Source: Miscanthus floridulus
Taxonomy: Eukaryota > Streptophyta > Magnoliopsida > Poales > Poaceae
Reading direction: 5' to 3'
DNA length: 64,000 nucleotides
NCBI RefSeq assembly: GCF_019320115.1
Contig: NC_089591.1
Span: 58,342,078-58,406,077 of the forward strand
Part shown: positions 47,908 through 60,044 of the stretch, piece after piece
Numbering within the stretch: position 1 is the stretch's first letter
Layout of the letters: every line of letters begins with the position of its first letter
The notes under the pieces: model-generated
Database searches by the model: none
What the model was told of the DNA's origin: nothing
The model's input: only the letters and a program-made list of their open reading frames with translations
Made by a program: the position numbers and the translations under genes

Positions 47908-48299
47908 TGTCGGTGCGGGACCCACGGGATACCCCACAAGGAAAGGAGAAAATCTAGTCTAACTAGGATTCTTCCCCTGTAATCTTAGTAGAAGTATTAT
48001 TTTGTAATCCTACTAGGAACTCTCATTGTAAACCGACTAGGATTCTGACCTCCTGGCTATATAAAGGAGGGCAGGGTTCCTAGGGACAGAGAATTGTACA
48101 ACACAACACTTTACAATCAATCCAACGCAAAGGCTAACGCCGACTGGACGTAGGGCTATTACTCGATCAAAGATCGAGGGTCCGAACCAGGATAAATCGA
48201 CTGTCTCTTGGGTTTACCGTAGAGTTCTACATATGCTGAAGCCCGAACAAACTGCTCCGGGGAGCCCCGTGGAAGGCTATTGGTGGTGAAACATCGACA
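47908..48299 (+). repeat. 3' LTR of the gypsy element, copy 1
   Basis: A 392-bp LTR from TGTCGGTGCGGG to AACATCGACA, preceded by the purine-rich CTCGGGGGCT (polypurine tract). It contains CTATATAAAGG at about 48058-48068. Compared with the copy at 58500-58895 it lacks several single bases (for example CCACGGGA against CCACTGGGA). Confidence 0.9.
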
Positions 48300-48568
48300 G
48301 CCATCGTGGCTGAATCGAAGGGCCCCTTCCCCGTTGAATCCGCCCTGCTTGTGCTGGAATGGAGGCGTGGTGGGGCAGCTGGCGTCGTGGGGAGACGAAG
48401 CGGTGGATGGCGTCGTGTGCGGATGGCAGTTTCGTGGCAGAGAGACCGTGGCGGGGCGAAGCGCGCGGGCGGCGGTATTTAGTGGGGGCAGTTAGCGTAG
48501 CTAAGCGAGGATTAGTAGGGCTAAAACAATGACATTTGGGTCTTTTTAAGTTGTAGAGATTTTATTTT
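48300..48568 (-). pseudogene. GC-rich exon interrupted by the gypsy element (proximal part), copy 1
   Basis: Sequence following the 3' LTR, GC-rich to about 48490. It rejoins the exon at 34627-34857 if the retroelement and one target duplication are removed. On the minus strand this would be the 5' leader and promoter side of the interrupted gene. Strand and product are uncertain. The same sequence recurs at 58896-59165. Confidence 0.4.
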
Positions 48569-48981
48569 AAGTTAAATACGCTAGTGGCCCTTAAACTTGT
48601 GGTCCTGTGCCATGAACTCTCAAAACCGAAATACCGAAATCTGCCCTCTGAACTTGTTAATTCATGCACCGCAGGTCCATACCCCTTCGAGGATATTTTT
48701 TTTGCAAAAACCACCGTGCCCTAGTAATCTTGTACCTCCGGTCATCCTTGCCAGGCTGTTGAAAATGGCAGATCATCCTGTCCCCGCTGGAGACGTACCT
48801 GTGCTAGCTAGCTAGCTCTTACACTACTATAGAAATGAGATCTAGTCCCGGTTGGGAACTAGGTCTACTCCCGGTTTCCCAACTGGGACTAGCAATCCGG
48901 GGCTAAAGGTATTATTCTTTAGTCCCGATTTGCCATAACCGGGACTAAATATCCTCCCAGCTTAAAAAAAAATTCCTCCCA
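48569..48981. mobile_element. Truncated left end of the MATE-bearing MULE
   Basis: Corresponds to 59166-59582: the left TIR, then the start of the CACTA MITE at 48832. It is cut off at the duplication junction and joined directly to gypsy RT sequence. Confidence 0.9.
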
Positions 48982-48987
48982 CGAGCA

Positions 48988-51900
48988 CAGAATTGATATC
49001 AATGAGGCTCCAAGCCTGTAAAGCAACGACTACAACGATTCTCACCTGATAAGAAGGCAACAATTAAAAAAGAAATCACAAAACTAATGGCAGCCGGATT
49101 CATTAGAGAAATCCTCCATCCAGATTGGCTAGCAAACCTAGTTCTAGTACAGAAAAAGAATACGGACGAGTGGCGCATATGTGTCGACTACACAGATCTC
49201 AACAAACACTACCCGAAAGATCTGTTCGGGCTACCACGCATCGATTAGATAGTTGATTCAACAGCAGGATCCGTCCTATTATCCTTCCTTGATTGCTATT
49301 TAGGATATCACCAAATCATATTAAAGAAACAAGACCAGAGCAAGACATCTTTCATCACTCCATTCAGTGCCTACTGCTACAAAACAATGTCATTTGGACT
49401 AAAAAATGCTGGTGCCACTTACCAAAGAGCTATTCAAACGTGCCTCGGTGATCAGATCGGTGAAAACATAGAAGCATACGTGGATGATGTAGTAGAAAAA
49501 AAAGAACCCGGATACACTCATTGAAGACTTAAAGCAAACCTTCGAAAAACTAAAAAGATGAAGGTGGAAATTGAACCCAAACAAGTGTATATTCAGAGTT
49601 CCTTCGGGACAACTACTCAGATTCTTAGTCAGTCATCGCGGAATCAAAGCAAGCGCCAAGCAGATTCGAGCCATAACAGAGATGGGCCCTCCTCGAAGTG
49701 TCAAAGATGTGCAGAAACTAACAGGCTGCATGGCGGCCCTCAATCATTTCATATCAAGACTGGGCAAAAAAGGGTTACCTTTCTTTAAATTGCTAAAGAA
49801 GACAGATAAGTTTGAGTGGACAGAAGAAGCCAATGAAGCTTTCAAGAAGCTCAAGGCATACCTCACCTCCCGAATAAATACGAAGACATGATGTTGTACA
49901 TTGCGGCAACTTCTACTGTGATCAACATTGCGATTGTCATAGAAAGAGAGAAGAAGGACGTGTATATAAAGTACAACGCCCCACATACTACATCAGTGAA
50001 GTACTATCAGAATCAAAAATCCGGTACCCACATATGTAAAAACTACTCTACGCCCTTCTGATCACTTCACACAAGCTTCGCCTCTATTTTGAAAGCCATA
50101 AGATTACCGTGGTGACAGATTTCCCACTCGGAGACATCCTACACAACAGAGATGCAACAGGGTGCATATCTAAGTGGGCAGTTGAACTTGGTGCTCTCAA
50201 TATCAATTTTACCCCACAGAAGGCAATTAAATCTCAAGCCCTGACCGATTTTATTACCGAGTGGATAGAAATTCAACAACCTATGTCAAATACCATCCTT
50301 GATCATTGGAAGATATACTTTGATGGATCACTCAAGCTAGGCAGAGCTATTGCAAGTGTTCTCCTCATTTCTCCAGATGGAAAATAACTCAAGTATGTCC
50401 TTCAGATACTATGGCAAGCTACAAACAATGCAGCAGAATACGAAGCCCTCATCCACGGGCTGTGAGTGGCAATTACCCTCGGAATCAAGCGTTTACTTGT
50501 ATACGGCAATTCAGCAGTAGTCATCAATCAAGTCAACAAAGATTGGGACTGCACCAAAGAAAACATAGGCGCTTACTGTGTAGAAATACGAAAGCTCAAA
50601 AAAAATTTCAAGGACTAGAAATTCTACACGTCCTACATGATTCTAATATTGCAGCAGATGTCCTTGCCAAGCTTGGATCAGACAGGGCGAAGGTCCCACC
50701 TGGTGTATTTATAGAGGAGTTATCAGCTCCCTCTATCAAATAACTTGGGGAGATAACCCCTGAAATCTTAGCTAAAGGCACCCAGATTTTGGTAATCATC
50801 ACTTCATAGACCTAGGTTTTTATTGATTACATCAAAGAGAATAATTTGCCAGCGGAAAAAGAGGAAGCTACCCGAGTTATTCGCAGAAGCAAGAATTATG
50901 TCCTAGTAGGAGACAAGCTCTATAGAAGAGCCACATCATCAGGAGTACTCCTAAAACGTGTCTCATTTGAAGAGGGCAAAGAGATCCTAGATGAAATACA
51001 CTCAGGTTGCTGTGGAAATCATGCCGCTTTAAGAACACTAGTTGGCAAAGCATTCTGCACCGGTTTCTACTGGCTAACCGCTTTGAAAGACATAGAAGAA
51101 CTCGTCAGAAGATGTAAAGGTTGTCAAATGTTCGTAAGACAAGCTCATGTGCTAGCTCACAACCTCATCTGCATCCCACCTGCTTGGCCTTTCTCCTGCT
51201 AGGGGCTGGATCAAGTAGGACCTCTAAAGAAAGCAAAAGGCGGTTTCGAGTACATCTTCGTAGCAATTGACAAGTTCATCAAGTGGATTGAATACAAACC
51301 ACTCGCAAAATACAACGCAACCAAAGCAGTCGAGTTCATCCAAGACATTATGCACCGCTTTGGCATGTCCAATAGAATCATCACGGATTTGGGTTCTCCC
51401 TTCACAGCCACAAAATTCCAAAGTTGGGCACATGACTGCGGCTTCAGAATAGATTACACATCAGTCGCACATCCAGAGGCCAACAGACAAGTCAAAAGGG
51501 CTAACGGACTCATACTAGCTGGATTAAAACCAAGATTGTATGAAGAACTAGTAGACTATGGATTAAAATGGATTGAAGAATTACCCAAGGTCGTATGGGG
51601 GCTACGGACTCAAATAAGCAGAGCATCCGGACACTCACCTTTTTTCCTAGTTTACGGATCAGAAGCCATACTACCTGCCGACTTGATCTAGATGTCACCA
51701 AGGATAGAGCGATATGACAAAGGAGAAGCAGAACAAACTCGAAGATTAGAGTTCGATAGTATAGAAGAAGTCAGAGTAAACGCTACCCTTCAATCAGCAA
51801 GATACCTCCAAGGATTAAGACGCCACTACAATAAGAATACCCAGTCTTGATCATTACAAGTCGGAGACCTGGTACTAAGAAGAATACAAAAAACTGATGG

Positions 51901-52048
51901 ACGCCATAAACTACTTAGTCCATGGGAAGGTCCTTTTATCGTCACAAAAGTCACCGGACCGGGCACATACAAGTTGATAACTGAAGACGAAAAAGAAGTC
52001 AATAATAAATGGCACATCAGCCAGCTACAAAGATTCTACGCATAAAAA
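48988..52048 (+). pseudogene. Partial gypsy pol, copy 2 (RT to integrase)
   Basis: A 5'-truncated pol beginning within RT, with the same premature stops, the YGNS change in RNase H and the QVKRANG change in integrase as copy 1. A deletion of about 15 bp near 49870 relative to copy 1 removes a partly duplicated 'cacctcctcac' stretch. It has no gag, protease or 5' LTR, so it is not an independent insertion. Confidence 0.9.
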
Positions 52049-53444
52049 CAACTCAAGGGAAAATATATATACAAGCCACAAGAGATCAATGTTCATGATC
52101 AATAAAGATAGCGCTCATCAACAATATATGTACTATTATGACCTATCAATATTCATGATCAATAAAGATGGTTCTTTTTTGACAAACATATGTCTTATTA
52201 TGGCTTTCCCCGAGTTGTTTCCAATGAGCACCAAAAAGCAAAATGGCTGAACATACCGGCCGAGAGCAAAAGAGCTGAAAACATGCTTGAGCCCACCGAT
52301 GAGGGTAGCTAACAAGCTAACACCCAAAACAAAAAGCAAAATGGCTAAAAAGATGCCCGAGCATACTGGTCGAGAGCAAAAGAGCTGAAAACATGCTTGA
52401 GCCCGCCGATGAGGGTAGCTAACAAGCTAACACCTGAAACAAAAAGCAAAATAGCTGAAAAGACGCTTGAGCATACTGGCCGAGAGCAAAAGAGCTAAAA
52501 ACATGCCTGAGCCCGCCGATGAGGGTAGCTAATAAGCTAACACTCGAACAAAAAAGCAAAATGGCTGAAAAGATGCCTGAGCATACCGATCGAGAGCAAA
52601 AGAGCTGAAAACATGCTTGAGCCTGCCGATGAGGGTAGCTAATAAGCTAACACCCGAACAAAAAAGCAAAATGGCTGAAAAGACGTCCTAAGCATACCGG
52701 CCGAGAGCAAAAGAGCTGAAAAAGATGCTTGAGCCCGCTGATGAGGGTAGCTAATAAGCTAACACCCAAACCAAAAAAGCAAAACGACTAAAACTAAGCC
52801 TGAACATAAATCAGAGCAACTTCAAGACAAGACCCTCTAGCTCCTTGTTCCAAATAGCAAGAGACTCGAGGGCTACACTCAGAAGATCCCAAGAAGCGCT
52901 ACACAGTTTCGCTCAAGAAAGCACTCGGACTGACGCTTGTTCCTGCTCAACAAGACTTGAAGGAACAAGACGAGGCTTCCAGAGCTCTACCATGAAGTGC
53001 TCAGGGGCTTGTCGATCCTAGGATGTTTTTGCAACCAGAGGTAGGACCAGATGCTGACCACACTCTGAGTTAAGCCGAAAAGAAGAAGCTAGAGATGTGC
53101 TAAGTCTTTTCAGTACTAACAAGAACACAAAGTTTGTTGAGACAATGATCTATACCGAGATGTTTACAAGTCACAGACGAAAGCCAGACAAGCACTCGAC
53201 AAATCAAGAAAGTTTGTCAAGACATCAATCTACATATACCGAGTTGTTTACAAGGCACAAACAAAAGCCAAAAAAACACTCGACAGATCAAGAACATTTG
53301 TCAAGACAATGGTTTACCTAAGCCGAGTTATTTACGAGACAAAGAAATACAGACAAAGAAGACATCAACAAAAAATAAAGAATCTCCATTCAGTTTTCAA
53401 GTATAGTGTTTTGTTATAGAAGCTGGAATACAAAGGTCGATTAC

Positions 53445-56400
53445 ATCAGGCATTGTCATCAGGAGAAGAAACATCAATGTTAAGATGATCTACAATCTTC
53501 CTAGCTAAATCATCGACCTCAGGGCTCCAACCACTCAACAGCATCCAGGTACTCTTGGCTCTCGGCTTCATCAGCAACCTTGGACAAATGAAAGTCTAGA
53601 GAAAGAACCCGGACCTGGGCAAGAACGTTCCTAGTATAAAGATGGGCACACTGCTTCACGAACTCCTAGAAACAGGTCAGCACTTGAGGAATGAACTAAG
53701 CCCAAGAATGACCATCATCTACTGGAGTCCAGAGAAGGTCGGCTACTGACCGAAAAGACTTCCACAAAGCCTTCCAGTTCTCAGTAGCCATTGCCAACTT
53801 GCCAGTCAAGTCCTCAATGGTTTTTTGGGCCTACACAAGATCTCTATTAGCTCCATGCCTAATCAACTTAGCAAGCGCGAGTTCTTCTTCAGCTTGAGTA
53901 ATTATCCTCCTCAGCCTTATTGTGGCTAGTACGAACGAGTGTCTTCATCTCCTCGATACCCTCCGAGAGCTTCTGCTTTTCAACTCAGAGAGCTAGACCA
54001 AGCAACAAAAGACAAGTCAGTAGAAAGGCAAATTTGAATACAAAGGGAAGCGAAAAGGAACTCATGATACCATGGCACTCTTTCTTCATGGCCTCCATGT
54101 TTTAAGGCCTCCTAGGTAGCTGCATCCCTCTGCTTTTCTACCTCAACTATCCAGGCATAGAGAGCCTTCTCCTCCTTCTAATGTGCATCTGACGCTCAGT
54201 CTCTAACTCAGCCCGACAGAGGTCAAGCTCTGCCTTCAGGGTACTCACATCAGAAGACAACTTTTTCTCATTTTAGACGAGAAAAAGAAGCCGGTATGAT
54301 TGTGAGAAAAAACTGGGCAAAAAGAGACAAAGAAAAACAAGACATAAGGACAGAAGAAAAATAAACATCCAAAGAAAGAACTACAGAAAAACTTACTTGT
54401 AGCCTTTTCCCTAAAAGAAGTCGCTAAGGGTCGACAAGCTTCCCCTAGGCGGCGATTAGCTCCGACAATCAATGAGTGGCATCAAACTGCTGCACCATGT
54501 CATCAGCCAAAGGCGGACCACCAGAGGCAAGAAGAGGAGAGGGAGAAGCCGGCCGAGGCGAAGAAGGCATGACCAGGGCAATCTCCTGGGAAGCCATGGC
54601 CAATCCCTCAGATGAACCCACCGCCATGGCCACGGTCACCTCGGGAGCCAGCAAATCAGCAGCTGTGAACTCTGTCCCCCCCCCACAGCCACCTCGGCAA
54701 CCATGCGTTCTGAGTCTTGAGACGCAGTATGCAAGGGCACACCAGAGGTTTGACAAGAAGTCGACTAGAGGCTCAGGAAAGACGAAGGCCTAAAAGTTGA
54801 CAAGGAAACTCATCAAAAAGAATAAGAAAAAAGGAGAACAGAAGCAGAGAAATAAAACCAGAATTCACTCACTCAGCTATCTTCTTCTTCATAAAACCAA
54901 AAGAAGACCTCGTAGGGGGAACCACGGCAGTAAAAACATCACCACCACCCTGCGATAGGAGCGGTGTAGCCGGTACTAGAGCCTTAGAAGAACTCGAACC
55001 CAATGTTTGCTTGCTACAAGAAAACAAGACCAAAGTCAAAACAAAAAGAGGAGTTCAACAACAGGAAAACAAGAAAAGAACTCACCGATGAGTAACGAGG
55101 GCAGCATCATCATCCTCTTCCTCCTCACTCTTGACCAAGGCCACCATAGCTCCAGCTAAAAAAGGACAAAAGTACTCGGTCAAAGATAAAAACAAACAGC
55201 AAAAGGATAGAGCGTATTAATATGCTCACCTAAGAGCATGCTAGCTACAACTAGAGTACCTAGATGAGTACTTGACTGGCAAGACTTCTTGGTAGCAGAT
55301 GGAGCAGAAGAAGAACTATCCGCTCGCCCCCTCTTTCCAAAAGTACGAGGAGCTCGAGGATCTGGACGAGGAACATACTCTTCATATACGTCAGAAAATG
55401 CAGAAGAAACATCGGAAAGCATCATGGTAGTTTGAAACTTACTAGTCAAGGACGCCCTAACAAGACTACCCCTAGCCTCCACATTTGTAGGGAAATCATC
55501 AAGGGGAATTGGATCAGCGAAATTACGCCCCTAATTCCTATAAAAGAGTAAAACAACAAGACAAGGAAGATTAAGCAAAAAGTGGATACAACAAAAGAGA
55601 ATCAAAAGTACCCGCATAAAGAAAAGAACAACTCATAGCAGGGGGTGGGTTGTTAGCACTGTACTCAAGGATAGCAAGTGGGATGATGCTTACTCCTTTC
55701 AGCATCTTCTAAAGATGTTCGAGCACCTCCTCATCGGTCAACTCAAGGGCAGGGACCATATGAGAAGGGTCCTCTACCCCAGAGTACTCAAAACCATAAT
55801 GTTCATGCTCTTTCAAAGGTTGAACTCAGTGGTGAAGAAAACTTGAAATAATCCCAAAGCTGGTCAAGCCTTGCTGTTTCAGAGTGCAAATCCTCTCAAG
55901 AAAAGGCTTGATCATCTAGAGCTCAGCAGTCATCACAGGGTTCTTTTCCCATTGGTCATTAACCAAGGGACTAGATCTAGAGTGAACAGAAAGAGGAGGA
56001 ATCAAGTTGGCAGCATAAAACTAGTCAACACGTCAATCCCTCACAGAATCAATCAGGTTATAGTCAAAGAATTTGCTCTTAAGACCCTGGCAAAACTAGA
56101 TCCCGCAGCCACCAAGAACATTGGTGTCATCACGGCAGGGTTGTGGCTTCAGACGAAAGAAGTAACGAAAGAGAGAAAGAGAAGGAGGAATTCCAAGGAA
56201 GGTTTCACAAAGATGAACGAAAATAGAAAGATGAAGGACAACATTGGGAGCAAGGTGGTTCAGGCTAATCCCAAAATAGTTAAGAAATCGGTGAAGAAAG
56301 GACAGAAGCAGGAAGGCAGAGACCAGCACTGATAAAGGAGATAAAAGAATAATCTCACCAGGGACTTAGAGCAGGGAGCCAATGCTCGCCTGGAGCTCTC

Positions 56401-56597
56401 CAATCAGCAAACTCCTTGCTCTGGAGCAGGCCATCACTCACGAGCTCGTAAAGCTGATCTTCAGTTGTTGTTGGAGCCGGCCAGATCTTCTGAGCAGTCC
56501 TCATCGCCATGAATTCTTGATTTTCAATGACGGAGAGCGATGCTTCCTCGTCGACAAAGCTCGCCTGGGACTTACTCGTCGACTTCTTCCTACCCAT
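53445..56597 (-). pseudogene. Antisense gene of the gypsy element, copy 2
   Basis: Nearly identical to 42880-46027, starting at the ATG at 56595-56597. Small indels near 56290-56360 break the first exon into two frames ('...HWLPALSPW' and '...FLHRFLNYFG...') that are continuous in copy 1. Confidence 0.75.
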
Positions 56598-58499
56598 GTA
56601 CTAGCAAAAAGCAATGGGGCACTAAGAATAGAGATGGCTTCGGACGACAGCGCTCAGATGACTGGCGGACAATGGTGATGGATGGAGTTTTCGAAGGACT
56701 AGGGTTTCAAGGCAAAGGCAAGGTACCAAAGAAAAAGGAGGAGAAAGGCCTTTAAATAGATTTTACACTAGGTAAAAACGCAGCCCACCTAGGCCTATTT
56801 TAACATAGCATGAGGACGCAACTGGTCTATTTACCGATGCAGCTAAACTGACTGGACGGCTTAAATCCACACAACTGGTACAGTTCAATAGGTAGATTTC
56901 AGACTTATCCATCCAGGCACCATGGCAGAGTTATCATATTACCACAAAAAGAACTCATCAACAATAAAGCAAAGAAGAGTTACCTCACAAGGAGCGCAAC
57001 AACCTGGTCCTTATAGAAAGAACTCAGAAATCTTATCAATAACCGGGACATCAGGAAAATAAAGAATTACAACTTAGAAGACAAGATTCTTTCCATTATA
57101 ACTGGTTTCAAAAAATAGAAAATTACACATCTTACAAGACCCAACGAACTCGGTACCACTGACAAGCAAAGTAGCAAAGAGGAACCCGGACACGGCTAGG
57201 CTCTAGAACTGACTACGTGTTCCAAATTGCTACTCGGTAGGACAAACTACCCTCGGCTACACTGTTTTCTTCAAAGGACGAACGCAGTGCATCCAAGGCA
57301 GAAATCAGCAATACGGCAGGACAACATGGAGCATAGAAGGCCGGTAGGCATCTATCTACCCAAGTCCTGATGTGATGCTAGATATGGTGCTGATCTGCAC
57401 TGGACAGTCTTAGGGCAGGCGACGAGGATCAACCCAGAACTGCCAGATGAAGGATCGCATCCCACATCAAAAGACTCCCTCCAACTATTGCCATGTACTT
57501 CCAAGTACAATGTTGCTGCGGGATTAGCCTACCTCTAATCCCTATCACAAGACTCCCTTCAACTACGATAAGATACATAAGAACTACAAAATACACCCGG
57601 GGGCTGCTCTACTTCAGTAACTATCATATTCATGACTATAGAGATTTCAGACCACACAACAAAGTGCTCGATGAATCAAAATAGCACAACAGAAGGGTAT
57701 TTATAGACCAAAGAAGCGGTGCACATAGATCGGGAGCACCAACAGAACAAGCCTAACAAAGGACAGAGTGAAAAGATAGAATTCAATGAAAGAGGACTCA
57801 GACGTGAAGGAACAGTACTCAAGGACGAGCATATTTGAAAGGATATACCAACACTATACAACTTATGATCAAACAATATTTACACTCAACCACTACCAAA
57901 CAACCACATCTGACAATAGCAGTCCACCAGAAAATATGCCAAGACCCAGCACCTGAGTTCTTTTTGAATAAAAGAACCTGGATATACGCTCGGGGCGGCA
58001 ATAGGAGAGGATTTTCAGCTCTTTTGAACATCATAAGATTCAAGACCCTCTAACTTTTTATTCCAAATAGCAAGAGGCTCAGGGGGCTACACTCAGTGAG
58101 TGCACTTTTTCCTTAAAAAAGCAGCATATCACTTAGAAGACTTCTTCAAGACAGACCACTTCAAGGCCACACGACAAAAAGAACACTAACATAGCTATAT
58201 CCGAGCTCTTTTTAACAAAGAACCCGGGTATATGCTTAGGAGCCCTTCGACTGAAGATTCAGGGCGATTTCAAGAGAAGACCCTCAAGCCTCCTTGTGCC
58301 AAACAGCAAGAGGCTCGGGGGCTACACCCAAATGGGAGTACTTTTTTCTTCAAAAAGGATACACACCATGCGAAGATCTCATGAAGCACTACATGGTTTC
58401 ACTCAAGAAAGCACGTGGACAATGCTTTGTTCCTGCTCGACAAGACTTGGAGGAACATGACGAGGCTTCCGGAACTCAACCATGAAGTGCTCGGGGGCT

Positions 58500-58895
58500 T
58501 GTCGGTGCAGGGACCCACTGGGATACCCCACAAGGAAAGGAGAAGATCTAGTCTAACTAGGATTCTTCCCCTGTAATCTTAGTAGAAGTATTATTCTAGT
58601 AATCCTACTAGGAACTCTCATTGTAAACCGACTAGGATTCTGACCTCCTGGCTATATAAAGGAGGGCAGGGTTCCTAGGGACAGAGAATTGTACAACACA
58701 ACACTTTACAATCAATCCAACGCAAAGGCTAACGCCGACTGGACGTAGGGCTATTACTCGATCAAAGATCGAGGGTCCGAACCTAGGATAAATCGACTGT
58801 CTCTTGGGTTTACCGTAGAGTTCTACATATGCTGAAGCCCGAACAAACTGCTCCGGGGAGCCCCGTGGAAGGCTATTGGTGGTGAAACATCGACA
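58500..58895 (+). repeat. 3' LTR of the gypsy element, copy 2
   Basis: A 396-bp LTR, TGTCGGTGCAGGG to AACATCGACA, followed by the same GCCATCGTGGC flank as copy 1. This confirms that host sequence was duplicated together with the element. Confidence 0.9.
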
Positions 58896-59165
58896 GCCAT
58901 CGTGGCTGAATCGAAGGGCCCCTTCCCCGTTGAATCCGCCCTGCTTGTGCTGGAATGGAGGCGTGGTGGGGCAGCTGGCGTCGTGGGGAGACTGAAGCGG
59001 TGGATGGCGTCGTGTGCGGATGGCAGTTTCGTGGCAGAGAGACCGTGGCGGGGCGAAGCGCGCGGGCGGCGGTATTTAGTGGGGGCAGTTAGCGTAGCTA
59101 AGCGAGGATTAGTAGGGCTAAAACAATGACATTTGGGTCTTTTTAAGTTGTAGAGATTTTATTTT
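58896..59165 (-). pseudogene. GC-rich interrupted exon (proximal part), copy 2
   Basis: Second copy of 48300-48568, with one to two base differences. It ends at the perfect 9-bp target duplication TTTTATTTT (59157-59165) of the MATE-bearing MULE. Confidence 0.4.
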
Positions 59166-59418
59166 AAGTTAAATACGCTAGTGGCCCTTAAACTTGTGGT
59201 CCTGTGCCATGAACTCTCAAAACCGAAATACCGAAATCTACCCTCTGAACTTGTTAATTCATGCACCGCAGGTCCATACCCCTTCGAGGATATTTTTTTT
59301 GCAAAAACCACCGTGCCCTAGTAATCTTGTACCTCCGGTCATCCTTGCCAGGCTGTTGAAAATGGCAGATCATCCTGTCCCCGCTGGAGACGTACATGTG
59401 CTAGCTAGCTAGCTCTTA

Positions 59419-59994
59419 CACTACTATAGAAATGAGATCTAGTCCCGATTGGGAACTAGGTCTACTCCCGGTTTCCCAACTGGGACTAGCAATCTGGGGC
59501 TAAAGGTAGTTATTCTTTAGTCCCGATTTGCCATAACCGGGACTAAATATCCTCCCAGCTTTAAAAAAAATAATGCCTCCCATCGCTGCTGCCCCATGAG
59601 ATTCGAACCCAAGACCTCATACACTGTCTCGTGCGTAGCTTACCACCCCACCTACACAACACATCTAACAATGGATGGGATGTTTTTCTTTTGAACTAAC
59701 CCATCCGAGGACCTTTAGTCCCGGTTGGTGTTACCAACCGGGACTAAAGGGTCCTTTAATCTAGGTTGGTGTTACCAACCGGGACTAAAGGGTCTACCTT
59801 TAGTCTGGATTGGTATTATCAATCGGGACTAAAGGTTGGAGGACTTTTAGTCCCGGTTTAGCCGTTGGGCAGGGACCTTTAGTCTCGATTGGAGACACCA
59901 ACCGGGACTAAAGGCCTCTCTAGTCCCGGGGGCAAAAAATGCTAAGACTAATGCTAAATTGAGACATCGTTCTAAAGTCTGTTCTCTAGTAGTG
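59419..59994. mobile_element. CACTA-type MITE with hairpin array
   Basis: A 576-bp element with ends CACTACTATAGAAATGAG and ...CTCTAGTAGTG and a 3-bp target duplication TTA (59416-59418 and 59995-59997), as in En/Spm-CACTA elements. The interior is built from inverted TAGTCCCGGTTGG units. One forms a perfect hairpin with 18-bp arms (59712-59729 and 59733-59750) around GTT. A truncated copy starts at 48832. Confidence 0.85.
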
Positions 59995-60044
59995 TTACAT
60001 GTACTGGATGGCACCTGCAGGTGGCCAGCGAGGCTCGGGCGATC

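Larger units (their letters stand above)
34858..48299 (+). mobile_element. Tat-type Ty3/gypsy LTR retrotransposon, full length but decayed
   Basis: A 13.4-kb element with related LTRs at both ends, flanked by GGCAT (34853-34857) and GCCAT (48300-48304), a 5-bp duplication with one mismatch. The order is LTR, a leader with the GGCGCGCCAGGTAG sequence seen after LTRs of the Grande/RIRE2/Cinful group, gag, protease, RT, RNase H, integrase, a 3' region with about 110-bp tandem repeats, a gene in antisense orientation, polypurine tract, LTR. RNase H preceding integrase and an extra antisense gene point to the Tat lineage. Every coding part is inactivated. From 38402 onward the sequence is duplicated at 48983-59582. 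Confidence 0.85.
38402..48981 (+). repeat. 10.6-kb tandem duplication, copy 1
   Basis: This segment starts inside the gypsy RT and runs through the 3' LTR, the gene fragment, the left end of the MATE-bearing MULE and the first 150 bp of its CACTA MITE. It is repeated head to tail at 48983-59582 with an offset of 10581 bp at the start. Long stretches (for example 39545-41460 against 50109-52025) show no differences except offset indels. Confidence 0.95.
48983..59582 (+). repeat. 10.6-kb tandem duplication, copy 2
   Basis: The second copy begins abruptly at GAGCACAGAATTG within RT and continues beyond 59582 into unique sequence. All stop codons and catalytic changes checked in copy 1 are also here, so duplication followed decay. 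Copy 2 keeps YVDD (AYVDDVVEKK) where copy 1 has an extra base. It contains the tandem repeats (about 52240-52780), the antisense gene (about 53445-56597) and an LTR (58500-58895). Confidence 0.95.

Noticed and set aside
34858..48299. Autonomous, active gypsy element
   Set aside because: At least twelve stops, altered protease, RNase H and integrase catalytic residues and strongly diverged LTRs rule out activity.
48983..52048. Second, independent gypsy insertion
   Set aside because: It starts mid-RT without an LTR or target duplication and shares all stop codons and flanking host sequence with copy 1, so it is part of the segmental duplication.
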